Of a stretch of DNA of 64,000 bases, positions 38,636-47,073 are shown in pieces. A model generated the notes under the pieces. That model searched no databases. It was not told the origin of the DNA and saw only the letters and a program-made list of their open reading frames with translations. Within the stretch, counting starts at the first letter, position 1, and every line of letters begins with the position of its first letter. The position numbers and the translations under genes are program-made. This DNA comes from Bradyrhizobiaceae bacterium Ga0074131 (GTDB taxonomy: Bacteria > Pseudomonadota > Alphaproteobacteria > Rhizobiales > Xanthobacteraceae), in contig LNEC01000017.1 in NCBI GenBank assembly GCA_001464035.1, positions 372,001 through 436,000 on the forward strand, in the 5' to 3' direction.

Positions 38636-39259
38636 TCAAGCGGTTCGTCGGAACATGCAGAACTGGAAACGTTGCGCGGATTTCCAGGGCGTCGAATGAT
38701 CATGCCGCCGCGAGTCCACCAGTTCAAGGCCTTCGCCCAGTTCCTTGGTCAGACTGGCCGCGTCGTACCGGTTGACGGGCAGGCCGCTGCATTTTTCCGG
38801 ACCATCGAGCGCGAATGTGCCGATGATGACATGGCCGCCGGGTTCGACGGCCTGTTTCATGCACGTGACGTAGGCGGAACGATCCGCTGCATTGATCAGG
38901 AAATGGAAGGCTGCCCGGTCGTGCCAGATGTCGAACCTGTGCGCCGGGCGCCATGTGGTGACGTCCGCGACGATCCACTCCACCTGGCTCGCTCGTTCAC
39001 CCAGTCTCGCCTTGGCGGCTTCGAGCGCGGCTTCGGAAATGTCGAGCACCGTCATACGGTTGAACCCCCGCGCGACCAGGCTGTCAACAAGACGTGATGC
39101 GCCGCCACCGATATCGACGATGGTGGATGTCGGAGTCGGTCGTGCCAGGTCGATCAATTCGAGCGATGGCGCGGGATTTTCCTGAAACCAGCTGACTTCA
39201 TTTTCCTTCTTTGTCGTGTAAACCGTCTCCCAATGGGATTTTCGTGTCGCATCGGTCAT
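38636..39259 (-). CDS. Class I SAM-dependent methyltransferase
   Basis: A 207-residue methyltransferase from ATG 39259 (MTDATRKSHWETVYTTKKEN). The N-terminal W-ETVYTTKKENEVSWFQENP is common to a family of thiopurine/small-molecule methyltransferases. Motif I is IVDIGGGASRLVDSL (residues 46-60), motif II MTVLDISEAAL, and the post-motif DIWHDRAAFHFL is typical. Acceptor unknown. It stands alone, divergent from the nucleoside phosphorylase gene with a 41-bp gap. Confidence 0.85.
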   Translation of the reverse strand: MTDATRKSHWETVYTTKKENEVSWFQENPAPSLELIDLARPTPTSTIVDIGGGASRLVDSLVARGFNRMTVLDISEAALEAAKARLGERASQVEWIVADVTTWRPAHRFDIWHDRAAFHFLINAADRSAYVTCMKQAVEPGGHVIIGTFALDGPEKCSGLPVNRYDAASLTKELGEGLELVDSRRHDHSTPWKSAQRFQFCMFRRTA

Positions 39260-39300
39260 GGGCCGGTCCTCGCTGGCAGCGTCAAAGGTTGGAATAGCAT

Positions 39301-40110
39301 ATGGTTACGCCTCCCATACTGGACAACAAACGCACCTCCTCGCCATCCGTGTTTGCACCTGCTGCCTTGTTGCGGGAGGCACGGCGGCAGAAGAAGCTCG
39401 CAGCAGCCGACGTGCCGGGCGTCTGCATTCTGGACCCGGACGGCGACATTGTCCGAACGCTTCGCGCGGCAGGAAGAACGAAGCGGTTTGAAAGCTGGCC
39501 CTGCTATCACACCGAACTGGATTGCTTCTCGCTCGGCGGGCGGGAGATCGGGATCGTGGGCCGCGTGGTGGGATCGTCGTTCGCGGTGCTGGTGGCGGAA
39601 CAACTGTTTGCAAGCGGCTGTCGTCTGCTGGTGAGCCTTACCTCCGCCGGACAAATCGTGCCGTCGGGAGCGCCGCCCTACTTCGTGATCATCGATCGGG
39701 CGCTGCGGGACGAAGGCACCAGCTATCACTATGCGCCGCCCGCCGAATTCGCGGACGCGGATCTAGCGTTGGTGGCGACGGCGTCAAAAGCCATGTCGGC
39801 GCATCAGCCACGCTGCGTTGTCGGATCCAGTTGGACAACGGACGCGCCGTTTCGGGAGACCCTGGAAGCCATCGAAGCCGCGCGGGACAACGGAATTCTT
39901 GCGGTCGAAATGGAAGCGGCCGCTCTTTACACTTTTGCAAGCGCCGCCGGCGTGCGGATCCTTTGTCTTGCCCATGTCACCAACACCATGGGGCAGTCGG
40001 GCGACGACTTTGAAAAGGGCGAAGCCGACGGAACCAACGACGCGCTTGCGGTACTGGACAAGATCGTCGGCGCTTGTTGCGCGGAAACGTCCGAACTCGA
40101 CGCGAGATAA
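39301..40110 (+). CDS. Nucleoside phosphorylase family protein (PNP/UDP-like)
   Basis: A 269-residue protein from ATG 39301. The N-terminal 70 residues are less conserved. The central core has LVSLTSAGQIVPSGAPPYFVIIDRALRDEGTSYHYAPPAEF, matching the phosphorylase fold, and ILAVEMEAAALYTFASAAGVRILCLAHVTN. The MEAAALY stretch is the nucleoside-binding signature of the NP-I family, where the Glu holds the ribose. It would cleave purine or pyrimidine nucleosides with phosphate. The last 15 residues are not conserved. Substrate choice is undetermined. Confidence 0.83.
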   Translation: MVTPPILDNKRTSSPSVFAPAALLREARRQKKLAAADVPGVCILDPDGDIVRTLRAAGRTKRFESWPCYHTELDCFSLGGREIGIVGRVVGSSFAVLVAEQLFASGCRLLVSLTSAGQIVPSGAPPYFVIIDRALRDEGTSYHYAPPAEFADADLALVATASKAMSAHQPRCVVGSSWTTDAPFRETLEAIEAARDNGILAVEMEAAALYTFASAAGVRILCLAHVTNTMGQSGDDFEKGEADGTNDALAVLDKIVGACCAETSELDAR

Positions 40111-40127
40111 GGTCTGGCGGCGCGACC

Positions 40128-40141
40128 TTGACATAGATCAA
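40128..40141. promoter_or_regulatory. FixK/FNR-type site upstream of the SHOCT and DsrE genes
   Basis: TTGAC-ATAG-ATCAA, one base from the TTGAT-N4-ATCAA consensus of FixK/FNR. If it is a class II site, transcription should start near 40176, downstream of the ATG pair at 40168/40171 and upstream of the ATG at 40201. This spacing decides the start of the next gene. Confidence 0.7.
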
Positions 40142-40200
40142 GAGCGGAAGCCTATCGGAGGCTAACCATGATGTTGACCTGTCCAACAGGGAGCAGGGTC

Positions 40201-40449
40201 ATGATGTATGGTTGGTGGGACGGCTCTCCAGCACACTGGTATGGCATGATTTTCGGGCCGATCATGATGATCGTCTTTGTTGTCCTGACGGTACTGATCA
40301 TCGCATGGGCGTTGCGCGCATCCGGACTCGGGTGGCAATCTTCGCAACAGGGCAGCACCCCGCTCGACACCCTCAAGCACCGCTTCGCACGCGGCGAAAT
40401 AGACCGCGCCGAATATGAGGATCGCAGGAAACTGCTATCCGACTCGTGA
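40201..40449 (+). CDS. SHOCT-domain small membrane protein
   Basis: An 82-residue protein from ATG 40201 (MMYGWWDGSPAHWYGMIFGP) with GGGAG upstream; an ATG at 40168 is open but lies above the expected start of transcription. One strong membrane span (IMMIVFVVLTVLIIAWAL) is followed by a short linker and a C-terminal SHOCT helix (TPLDTLKHRFARGEIDRAEYEDRRKLL). SHOCT domains act in oligomerisation. The aromatic, Gly-rich N-terminus is extracytoplasmic. Under a FixK site, so likely microaerobic. The next gene lies 20 bp downstream. Confidence 0.85.
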   Translation: MMYGWWDGSPAHWYGMIFGPIMMIVFVVLTVLIIAWALRASGLGWQSSQQGSTPLDTLKHRFARGEIDRAEYEDRRKLLSDS

Positions 40450-40469
40450 AGCGCGGCGGCGATGACGCG

Positions 40470-40823
40470 ATGAGCACCCTGTTCATTGTCAACGATCCGC
40501 CCTACGGCACGGAGCGCGTCTATAATGCGCTGAGGCTTGCGCATGCTCTCGTCAAGAGAGAGCCTTCGATGCAGGTAACCGTGTTCCTGATGGCGGATGC
40601 CGTGCTGGCGGGCAAGGCCAACCAGAAGACGCCCGACGGCTATTACAATGTGGAGCGGATGCTGAAGCGCGTTCTCAGCAGCCATGGAGCGGTGCTGCTG
40701 TGCGGCACCTGCATGGACGCACGCGGCATTGCCGACGGCGAATTGATGGAGGGTGCACGTCGCAGCACGATGGACGAACTTGCCGGCGCGACAATCGAAG
40801 CCGATAAGGTCCTGGTGTTCTGA
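40470..40823 (+). CDS. DsrE/DsrF-like sulfur-relay family protein
   Basis: A 117-residue protein from ATG 40470 (MSTLFIVNDPPYGTERVYNA). The DsrE fold shows in SMQVTVFLMADAVLAGKANQKTPDGYYNVERMLKRVLSSHGAVLLCGTCMDARG. The Cys pair in LCGTCMDARG includes the position of the family's active-site Cys. DsrE-type proteins move sulfane sulfur or act in redox stress. It shares the FixK-controlled transcript with the SHOCT gene. Confidence 0.87.
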   Translation: MSTLFIVNDPPYGTERVYNALRLAHALVKREPSMQVTVFLMADAVLAGKANQKTPDGYYNVERMLKRVLSSHGAVLLCGTCMDARGIADGELMEGARRSTMDELAGATIEADKVLVF

Positions 40824-41074
40824 TCAACGACGGTGCCGATACCTTGGGATCTGATTTGACGCACCAGAGGCATTAAATCCGCCATCGGAGGCGCGCCCCG
40901 GAACGCGCGCCCACGGCTTCAGGATGATAAATGCGGGGTTAACGATACCCCTTAAATTGCATCTCCGCTTCAGCGGGTTTTTCCAATCTTTTCCCCTAGC
41001 TTCCCCGCCAACGCAATGTCAGGAAGCGGCGCCACGCGCCCGCGTCCATCATCGCGAACGGGGGAATTGGGGAC

Positions 41075-42307
41075 GTGGTCGAGATTGCTGAACCAGCGGT
41101 GGCCCGCGGCACTTCGGTGATCGCGGGGAAGCGGTCGCAACCCGCGGCGGCTTCACGCGGTGGCGCCGGCTTTGCGCCGCTCACGGCGGTGCCCGCGAGC
41201 CAGTGGCGCGCCCTCGCCGAACGCGCCATCGAGCCGAACGGCTATTTTCTGCCGGACTGGGAATTGGCGGTGAACGCCTCGGCGCGGGGCCGCACCGACG
41301 CCTCGGCGCTCGCCGCATGGAGCGATACCTCGCTGGCGTCTGACGGCACGGCGCGCCTGATCGGGCTGTTGCCCGCGATCTCGATGTGGCGCGCCTACAG
41401 GATTCCGCTTCCCGCCCTTGTAAGCGCCGATCCCTATGGCACGCTCGGCACGCCGCCGCTCGATCGCGACATGGCCGAGGACGCCGTCACCGGGTTGATG
41501 AGCGAGGCGCGGAAAGCCGGCGGCCATGCGCTGATCCTGCGCGATGTTGCGCTCGACGGCGCCGCCATGCGAACTTTCACGGAAGTGCTGCGGCAAGGCG
41601 GCATGCGCCCGCGCCTGCTGCGATCCCATCTGCGCGCCTGCCTCGATGCCGCGCGCGATGCCGATGAACTGCTGCGCGACGCGCTGGGACCGAAGAAACT
41701 GAAGGAATTGCGCCGTCAGCGCAACCGGCTCGCCGAACACGGCGAAATCCGGTTCGAGGTGGCGCGCACCCCGCGGGAGATCACATCCGCGGTCGAAACA
41801 TTCCTGGCGCTGGAAGCCTCCGGCTGGAAGGCCCGGCGCGGCACCGCGCTGATGCAACATGAAGGCGACGCCGGCTTTGTCCGCCGCGCCACCGCCGAAC
41901 TTGCCGAACTCCGCCAATGCGAGGTCGTGACGTTGCGCGCCGGCGACACGCCGGTCGCGGCCGCGATCGTGCTGCGGCATCTGGATCGCGCCTTTTACTT
42001 CAAGCTCGGCGTCGACGAGCGTTTTGCCAAACTGTCGCCCGGCGTCCAGTTGACCCTCGACCTCACGCGGCATCTCTGCGCCGACCCTGATATCGCGCTG
42101 GTCGACTCCAGCGCGAGCCCCGATCATCCCATGATCAATCCGATCTGGCACGGGCGCCTGGCGATCGGCGACGTGCTGATTCCGCTGCGGCGGCGCGATC
42201 CCGTGGTGTCGTTGATCCACGGCGCATTGAAGCTGCGCACCATGATCCGCGAGCCGCTGCGCCGCGCCGTCCACCTTGTCCGCCAACGCCAGGAGAAATC
42301 GTCATGA
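41075..42307 (+). CDS. GNAT-family acyltransferase (CelD/FemAB-like)
   Basis: A 410-residue protein from GTG 41075. The C-terminal half carries the Acetyltransf_6 (CelD/BioF2-like) fold: KKLKELRRQRNRLAEHGEIRFEV, FLALEASGWKARRGTALMQHEG, then VAAAIVLRHLDRAFYFKLGVDERFAKLSPGVQLTLDL, which is the acyl-CoA-binding part. Such proteins transfer acyl groups to polysaccharide or lipid-linked sugars or act on peptides. It overlaps the following cupin gene by 4 bp (ATGA), so the two are made together. Substrate unknown. Confidence 0.82.
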   Translation: MVEIAEPAVARGTSVIAGKRSQPAAASRGGAGFAPLTAVPASQWRALAERAIEPNGYFLPDWELAVNASARGRTDASALAAWSDTSLASDGTARLIGLLPAISMWRAYRIPLPALVSADPYGTLGTPPLDRDMAEDAVTGLMSEARKAGGHALILRDVALDGAAMRTFTEVLRQGGMRPRLLRSHLRACLDAARDADELLRDALGPKKLKELRRQRNRLAEHGEIRFEVARTPREITSAVETFLALEASGWKARRGTALMQHEGDAGFVRRATAELAELRQCEVVTLRAGDTPVAAAIVLRHLDRAFYFKLGVDERFAKLSPGVQLTLDLTRHLCADPDIALVDSSASPDHPMINPIWHGRLAIGDVLIPLRRRDPVVSLIHGALKLRTMIREPLRRAVHLVRQRQEKSS

Positions 42308-43248
42308 ATAGCGTCACCGCAGTAGCCCCGGTGATTACGGCCGGAAATGACGCGCTGAAGCGCGACTTTCCACTCAAGCCGTTCGCGATCCGGCACCGGC
42401 TGGCCAGCCATCCGCTGCTGAGCCTGCCGCGCATCGCCGAGCTCGCCGCCAAGCTGCCGCGCGACCTGATCGAATACAATTCCGGCAAGGTCGCGATCAG
42501 CCAGGACCCCGATGCGATCCCCTCGGTCGATCTCGACCCGGTCGAGGTCGTCAAACGCATCGAAACCGCCGGCGCGTGGATGGTGCTGAAGCGCGTGGAG
42601 AACTCGCCGGAATACCGGCAGCTATTGGAGGACACGCTGCTGTCGGTGGCTCGGGCGCGCGGCTTCAACAGCCTGCTGGACGCCGGCTTCGAGCAGGTCG
42701 AAGGCTTCATCTTCGTGTCGTCGCCGAATTCGACCACGCCGTTCCATCTCGACAGCGAGGACAACTTCTTCGTCCATATCCACGGCGAAAAGTTCTTCAC
42801 GATCTTCGACAATAACGATCGCGCCATCGTGTCCGACGACGAGATCGAGCGCTCGATGACCAAGCACCGCAACCTGAAATACGACGAGAGTTTTGCGCCG
42901 CGCGGCACCGAATTTCATCTGTTCGCGGGCGACGGCTGCTATGTGCCGTATCAGTGGCCGCATTGGGTGCGCACCGCCGGCAGCTTTTCGATCTCGATGG
43001 CGATCACCTGGAAGACCCGCGAGGTGCGCCGTCTCAACGACCTGCATTTCTTCAATTCGATGCTGCGCGGCGTCGGCCTGCCGCAGCAGCCGCCGGGGCG
43101 GCAGCCGGTGCGCGACGCGCTGAAGCTCGTGTTCTATCGCGCGGTCACGACCGCGATCAAACCGCTGCGCGCCTCACTGGCGATGCGGCGCGTGCTGCGC
43201 AGGATCGCGCTCGGCAAGCGCGCGAACTATTATTTGAAGGGGGTGTGA
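42304..43248 (+). CDS. JmjC-like cupin (2-oxoglutarate oxygenase-type) protein
   Basis: A 314-residue cupin. The Fe-binding triad appears complete: H148 and D150 in TPFHLDSEDNFFVHIHGEK, and H220 in YVPYQWPHWVRTAGSFSI. The second strand also has HGEKFFTIF. The basic C-terminal 60 residues (LKLVFYRAVTTAIKPLRASLAMRRVLRRIAL) may bind nucleic acid or membrane. This resembles aspartyl/asparaginyl or JmjC hydroxylases of proteins. Translationally coupled to the GNAT gene upstream; a 67-bp remnant of its 3' end lies at 44671. Confidence 0.83.
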   Translation: MNSVTAVAPVITAGNDALKRDFPLKPFAIRHRLASHPLLSLPRIAELAAKLPRDLIEYNSGKVAISQDPDAIPSVDLDPVEVVKRIETAGAWMVLKRVENSPEYRQLLEDTLLSVARARGFNSLLDAGFEQVEGFIFVSSPNSTTPFHLDSEDNFFVHIHGEKFFTIFDNNDRAIVSDDEIERSMTKHRNLKYDESFAPRGTEFHLFAGDGCYVPYQWPHWVRTAGSFSISMAITWKTREVRRLNDLHFFNSMLRGVGLPQQPPGRQPVRDALKLVFYRAVTTAIKPLRASLAMRRVLRRIALGKRANYYLKGV

Positions 43249-43276
43249 GGCGTCGAGCCGATAGGCTTGTGCTGAC

Positions 43277-43800
43277 GAATTGAAATTTCAAACAGCGCTG
43301 CGCGCAAACGCAATTTCACGATCTCGCGGCGCTTTTTGCCCGAGGTCTGCCTTTATTTTTCTTGCCCTCCTGATCAGAGGGCGCAGGGAATGCCGGGCGC
43401 CGATGCGCCGCGACAAAAAACACGCGCGTAGTGCGCCACGGTCACACCGGAAACACCCGGCATTCCCCGCGCAATGGTTTACGGCTTACTTCGCGCTCTC
43501 CCCGGCGATCAGGCTTTCTTGTCACCGTCGCCGACGGAAAGGCTCCCGCCGACTTGACGCCAACCCTGAGGCTGTCAGGACCACACGACTTGGCCGTCCG
43601 CCTTGGCATCGCCCGTCTCGCGGGCCAAGGCGTCCACCGCATCCCGCACCGACGTCCGTGACGTTCGCGAAACGCCCCTCTTGGTGGGACGGGACGCGAT
43701 GGATATAGACTGATTTGCTATTTCGGAAAATCAGAATATTTTTGCGAGAGGGGCTTGACGGGTTTTAGGTGATTTGCCCGCCGGGTAGATTCGTTGAATC
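43277..43800 (-). repeat. Dispersed repeat of about 0.53 kb, copy B
   Basis: Inverse copy of 1952-2495 (see that entry). The ends correspond: AATTCAACG-type at 43790-43800 and GAAATTTCAAACAGCG at 43282. The best-kept blocks are CAAAAATATTCTGATTTTC, TATATCCATCG, CGTGTGGTCCTGACAG and TCCCCGGCGATCAGG. The reading frame seen across it is an artefact, since the frame is not kept in copy A. It fills most of the 43249-43964 gap between the cupin and NIPSNAP genes. Confidence 0.8.
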
Positions 43801-43964
43801 GGTTCAAGAAATTGGCCTTTACCCGCACGGCCTGTTTGACGACAATTTCTGCGACGAGGCCCGCGCGATGCGCGGATGCAGCCCGACGGCCAAGTCGCAG
43901 AGTGCAGCAACCGTCATTGCGAGAAGAGAGTTCGCCATGTGGTTGGCTGCGATTCCCAACATCC

Positions 43965-44603
43965 TTACTGCAATGGCGAGTGAGGCGCGGGCAGCATGAT
44001 GGTCGAATGCATCTCGTCGAGCATCGGCCCGCTCTTGCCGAGGAATTCCTGCCACGCCGGATCCTTCATGGCGCTGGCGCGCGCCTCGGCCCGCGCATTC
44101 AAGTCGGGATACGCCCAGATGTGGCAGACTTCGTTGGGCTGACCCGCCTCGGTCTGCCAGAGGCCGACCATTTTGGAGTATTTCTCCCGCGCCGGCAGCG
44201 CTGCGGTGAACACGTCGAGCCATTGCCTGGCGACGCCCAAGGTCCTGGTACGATAGTTGCGGAACTCATAGATGTTGCCGGTCGTCGCGGGGGCAACCGG
44301 CGCCCGCACCACGTTGAGCAGGCGGATATCCTGACGCACCATCAGCGGGCGTAACAGCGGAATGTACTCGCCGGTCCAGCGCGGGTTCTTGCCGAGTTCG
44401 CCGCGCAGTCGCGCGCGCTCGTTGAAATCGGCGTAGCTCCACAGATGCATGACCTGATTGAGCGGCCCGATCTCGGTCGCCCAGTAACCTTCGAGCTTGC
44501 CGTAGTCATCGCCGCGGATGTCGCGCGACACCGTACTCGAGGCCCTCACCATGTCGCCGAGGCTGCCGGGCTTCACGGTGTAGGTTCTCAGCTCGTAGAT
44601 CAT
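43965..44603 (-). CDS. NIPSNAP family protein
   Basis: A 212-residue protein from ATG 44603 (MIYELRTYTVKPGSLGDMVR) with AAGGGAAG upstream. It has two NIPSNAP (ferredoxin-like) repeats, starting MIYELRTYTVKPGS and IYEFRNYRTRTLGVARQWLDVF, each followed by a hydrophobic core (QVMHLWSYADFNERARLR; EVCHIWAYPDLNARAEARA). Both domains are full. NIPSNAP-fold proteins are often linked to dioxygenase-like or oxidative metabolism, but this one has no assigned reaction. Coding starts between the repeat copy B and the duplicated cupin fragment. Confidence 0.87.
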   Translation of the reverse strand: MIYELRTYTVKPGSLGDMVRASSTVSRDIRGDDYGKLEGYWATEIGPLNQVMHLWSYADFNERARLRGELGKNPRWTGEYIPLLRPLMVRQDIRLLNVVRAPVAPATTGNIYEFRNYRTRTLGVARQWLDVFTAALPAREKYSKMVGLWQTEAGQPNEVCHIWAYPDLNARAEARASAMKDPAWQEFLGKSGPMLDEMHSTIMLPAPHSPLQ

Positions 44604-44670
44604 GGCGCTTCCCTTGAGGTTTTTTGGGTGGTCATGGTCGCATGAGGCCATGAATGCAGCGGCGTTACAA

Positions 44671-44737
44671 CCGCGATCCGGCCGCTGCGCGCCTCGCTGG
44701 CGACGCACCGCGTTCTGCGCAGGATTGCGCCCGGCCG
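44671..44737 (+). pseudogene. Fragment duplicating the 3' end of the cupin gene
   Basis: About 67 bp closely match 43145-43215 in the JmjC-like cupin gene: ACCGCGATC, CCGCTGCGCGCCTCGCTGGCGA and CTGCGCAGGATTGCGC are shared with a few substitutions. In the same frame the matching peptide is RPLRASLATHRVLRRIAPG against KPLRASLAMRRVLRRIALG. It has no start and ends in AATTCTAA. It appears to be a leftover of a duplicated or rearranged copy, now lying past the NIPSNAP gene. Confidence 0.65.
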
Positions 44738-44758
44738 AATTCTAACCGTTCGCGCGCC

Positions 44759-45424
44759 CTACTCCGCCGCCTCCGCGTTCACTTCCGCCGACACCTGCCT
44801 GATCGCGCGCGCCAGCTGCTCGGCCGGCTGCGCGCCTGACACCGCGTATTTCTGCGCGAACACGAACGTCGGCACGCCGGAGATGCCCTTGTCGGAGGCG
44901 TCCCTGGCCTGCGCCGAGATCAACTCGACGTCCTCGTCGCTGGCAAGTCGCCGGCGGATATCCCCGGCATCGAGCCCGATGTCGGCCGCCGCCTGCACCA
45001 GCACGTTGACGTCGGTGAGATCGCCGCCGTCCCTGAAATACAATTCCATCAGCCGTTGTTTCATCGCGGCGGACTTGCCTTGCGCATCGGCCCAGTGAAT
45101 CAGGCGGTGGCAATCGGTTGTGTTGGGCTGGCGCTTGACCAGTTCCGGCCGGTAGAGGAGACCCTCTTCATCAGCCGCGGCGACGACGCGGCCGGCGATG
45201 CCCTTGTAGGCTTCGACCGAGCCGAATTTCCTGGTGAGATACTCGTCGCGGCTGATGCCCTCGCGCGGCACCCAGGAATTGAGGAAGAACGGCCGCCAGT
45301 GGATTTCGACCGGCACCTCCGGCGCCAGCGCCAGCGCGTTCTCGATCCGGCGCTTGCCGATGTAGCACCACGGGCACACCACGTCGGAGACGATGTCGAT
45401 CTGAAGCGGTTTTGGGGTGCTCAT
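44759..45424 (-). CDS. DsbA-family oxidoreductase (FrnE-like)
   Basis: A 221-residue protein from ATG 45424 (MSTPKPLQIDIVSDVVCPWC). The thioredoxin-fold active site is CPWC at residues 17-20, followed by IGKRRIENALAL, and cis-Pro lies in ISGVPTFVFAQKYAVSGAQ. This is the FrnE/2-hydroxychromene-2-carboxylate-isomerase-like branch of DsbA. No signal peptide, so cytoplasmic. It follows the amide-transporter operon after 217 bp and may be the last gene or independent. Confidence 0.9.
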   Translation of the reverse strand: MSTPKPLQIDIVSDVVCPWCYIGKRRIENALALAPEVPVEIHWRPFFLNSWVPREGISRDEYLTRKFGSVEAYKGIAGRVVAAADEEGLLYRPELVKRQPNTTDCHRLIHWADAQGKSAAMKQRLMELYFRDGGDLTDVNVLVQAAADIGLDAGDIRRRLASDEDVELISAQARDASDKGISGVPTFVFAQKYAVSGAQPAEQLARAIRQVSAEVNAEAAE

Positions 45425-45641
45425 CGGGGCGTCCTTTCGTGAAAGCGGTGCCCGCAAAATAGGCCGAACCGCCGGCGAAACAAGCCCGCAGCCCGCATAG
45501 CAGGAACCCCATCAACGGCTGGATTATCGATCCTGCTCGCGATCGGCTCGAACCATGGGGGGTGCGGATCTTCCCGGGCAGGACGTCGCGAATGTAGTCG
45601 CGATACTTCCACTCCGGAGGCGGCGGGACCCCGTCCCGGCG

Positions 45642-46343
45642 CTAGGGCGCGAGATATTGCAGCAGCCTCGGATCATCGCGAACCTGTTGCGCCGATCCCG
45701 TGATCGCGACCCTTCCACGGTCGAGCACAAGGGCCCGATCCGCGACGCGAAGCGCGAGATCCAGATGCTGCTCCACGATCACGACGGCGATTTCCCTGGC
45801 CAGCAGGATCAGGCGCTCGGTGATTTCCTCGATCACGCCAATCCAGACTCCCTCGGTCGGTTCGTCGAGCAGCAATAGCCGGGGATCAGACAGCAAGGCG
45901 CGGGCGATGGCCAGCATTTTTCGTTCGCCGCCGGACAGCGTGCCCGCCACCTGATCCATTCGCTGACCCAGCTTCGGAAATGTTTCCAGCACCCGATCGA
46001 CCGCCCCGCCGTCGCGGTTTGTCAGCGCGCCGACCGCGAGATTTTCCCGCACCGAAAGCCTGCCGAACACGGAGTGCTCCTGCGGGACGTATCCCATTCC
46101 GAGACGAACGCGCTGCTCGGTCGGCAGCGCTCCCACACTACGGGAATCGAGGCTTACGGACCCACCCAGCACCGGCAGTTCGCCGATGATGGCCTTCATC
46201 AAGGTGGTCTTGCCTGCGCCGTTGCGGCCAAGAATCGCGACACCGCCGCGCCATGGTACGCTCAGATTGACACCGAACAGCACCTGGCTGCGGCCATAGC
46301 CGGCGTCGAGATCGCGGACATCGAGATAGTTGTCGTCAGACAC
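45642..46343 (-). CDS. Amide-locus ABC transporter ATP-binding protein (LivF-like)
   Basis: A 233-residue ATPase. Walker A is GRNGAGKTT, the signature LSGGERKMLAIARALL and Walker B LLLLDEPTEGVWIG. The family usually has EGLAP here, and the V-W-I-G form recurs in amide/urea importers. It overlaps the LivG-like gene by 8 bp. It is the last gene of the transporter set. Confidence 0.9.
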   Translation of the reverse strand: MSDDNYLDVRDLDAGYGRSQVLFGVNLSVPWRGGVAILGRNGAGKTTLMKAIIGELPVLGGSVSLDSRSVGALPTEQRVRLGMGYVPQEHSVFGRLSVRENLAVGALTNRDGGAVDRVLETFPKLGQRMDQVAGTLSGGERKMLAIARALLSDPRLLLLDEPTEGVWIGVIEEITERLILLAREIAVVIVEQHLDLALRVADRALVLDRGRVAITGSAQQVRDDPRLLQYLAP

Positions 46344-47073
46344 GGCGGAGATAGACCTCCTGTACCCTGGCGCTCGACTGGATGTGCTGGACCGAGCCGC
46401 AATCGAGTACGCTGCCCTGATCGAGCACCGTCAGCCGGTCGCAGATGTCGCGGATGAAATCGAGATCATGTTCGACGATCACCAGGGAGCAGCGCTTTTT
46501 GATGGGCTGCAGCAGTTCGCCGGTCACCCGCCGCTCCTCGAGACTCATGCCGCCGGTCGGCTCGTCCAGCAGCAGAAGCTTCGGCTCGGGCGCCAGCGCC
46601 ATAGCGATCTCGAGCCATTGCTGCTGGCCATGGGACAGCACGGAGGCAGATTCCGCCGCGCGATCGACCAGCCGGAATTGTTCGAGCATGGCCATGACGC
46701 GGTCGTGCAAAACCCCGCGCGTGCGCGAAAACACCAGGCTGGGGAGCGACGTTTGAGCCTGCAGCGCCAGCAGAATGTTGTCGTACAGGGTCAGCGCCGG
46801 CAGCACGCTGGTGATCTGGAACTTGAGACTCATGCCGGCGCGCGCCCGCTCGGCGGGCGGGGCTTGCGTAATGTCGCGGCCGCCAAACGTCACCTTGCCG
46901 GCGGTCGGAATCTCCGCGCCCGCCACGCATTTCATCAGCGTGCTCTTGCCGGAACCGTTCGGTCCGATCAGACCGTGGAATTCATTCTCGGCAACGGTGA
47001 GATCGGCGCCGTTCAGGGCGGTCAGTTTGCCGAATACCTTGATCAGGCCCCGCGCTTCAAAAAGGGCCATCAC
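46336..47073 (-). CDS. Amide-locus ABC transporter ATP-binding protein (LivG-like)
   Basis: A 245-residue ATPase from ATG 47073 (MMALFEARGLIKVFGKLTAL). Walker A is GPNGSGKST, followed by the LivG loop AGMSLKFQITSVLPALTLYDNI. The signature is ESASVLSHGQQQWLEIAMALAPEPKLLLLDEPTGGM, in which LSHGQ replaces LSGGQ; this form is common in urea/amide-type systems (UrtD, FmdE-like). It overlaps the permease gene by 4 bp. Confidence 0.9.
   Translation of the reverse strand: MMALFEARGLIKVFGKLTALNGADLTVAENEFHGLIGPNGSGKSTLMKCVAGAEIPTAGKVTFGGRDITQAPPAERARAGMSLKFQITSVLPALTLYDNILLALQAQTSLPSLVFSRTRGVLHDRVMAMLEQFRLVDRAAESASVLSHGQQQWLEIAMALAPEPKLLLLDEPTGGMSLEERRVTGELLQPIKKRCSLVIVEHDLDFIRDICDRLTVLDQGSVLDCGSVQHIQSSARVQEVYLRRV

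Noticed and set aside
40889..40911. GC-rich inverted repeat after the DsrE gene as a terminator
   Set aside because: The arms pair, but no T-run follows on the plus strand, so intrinsic termination is not supported.
43280..43708. Plus-strand reading frame in repeat copy B
   Set aside because: It has no ribosome site, lies entirely within a dispersed repeat, and the similar peptide segment in copy A is in a chimeric frame.
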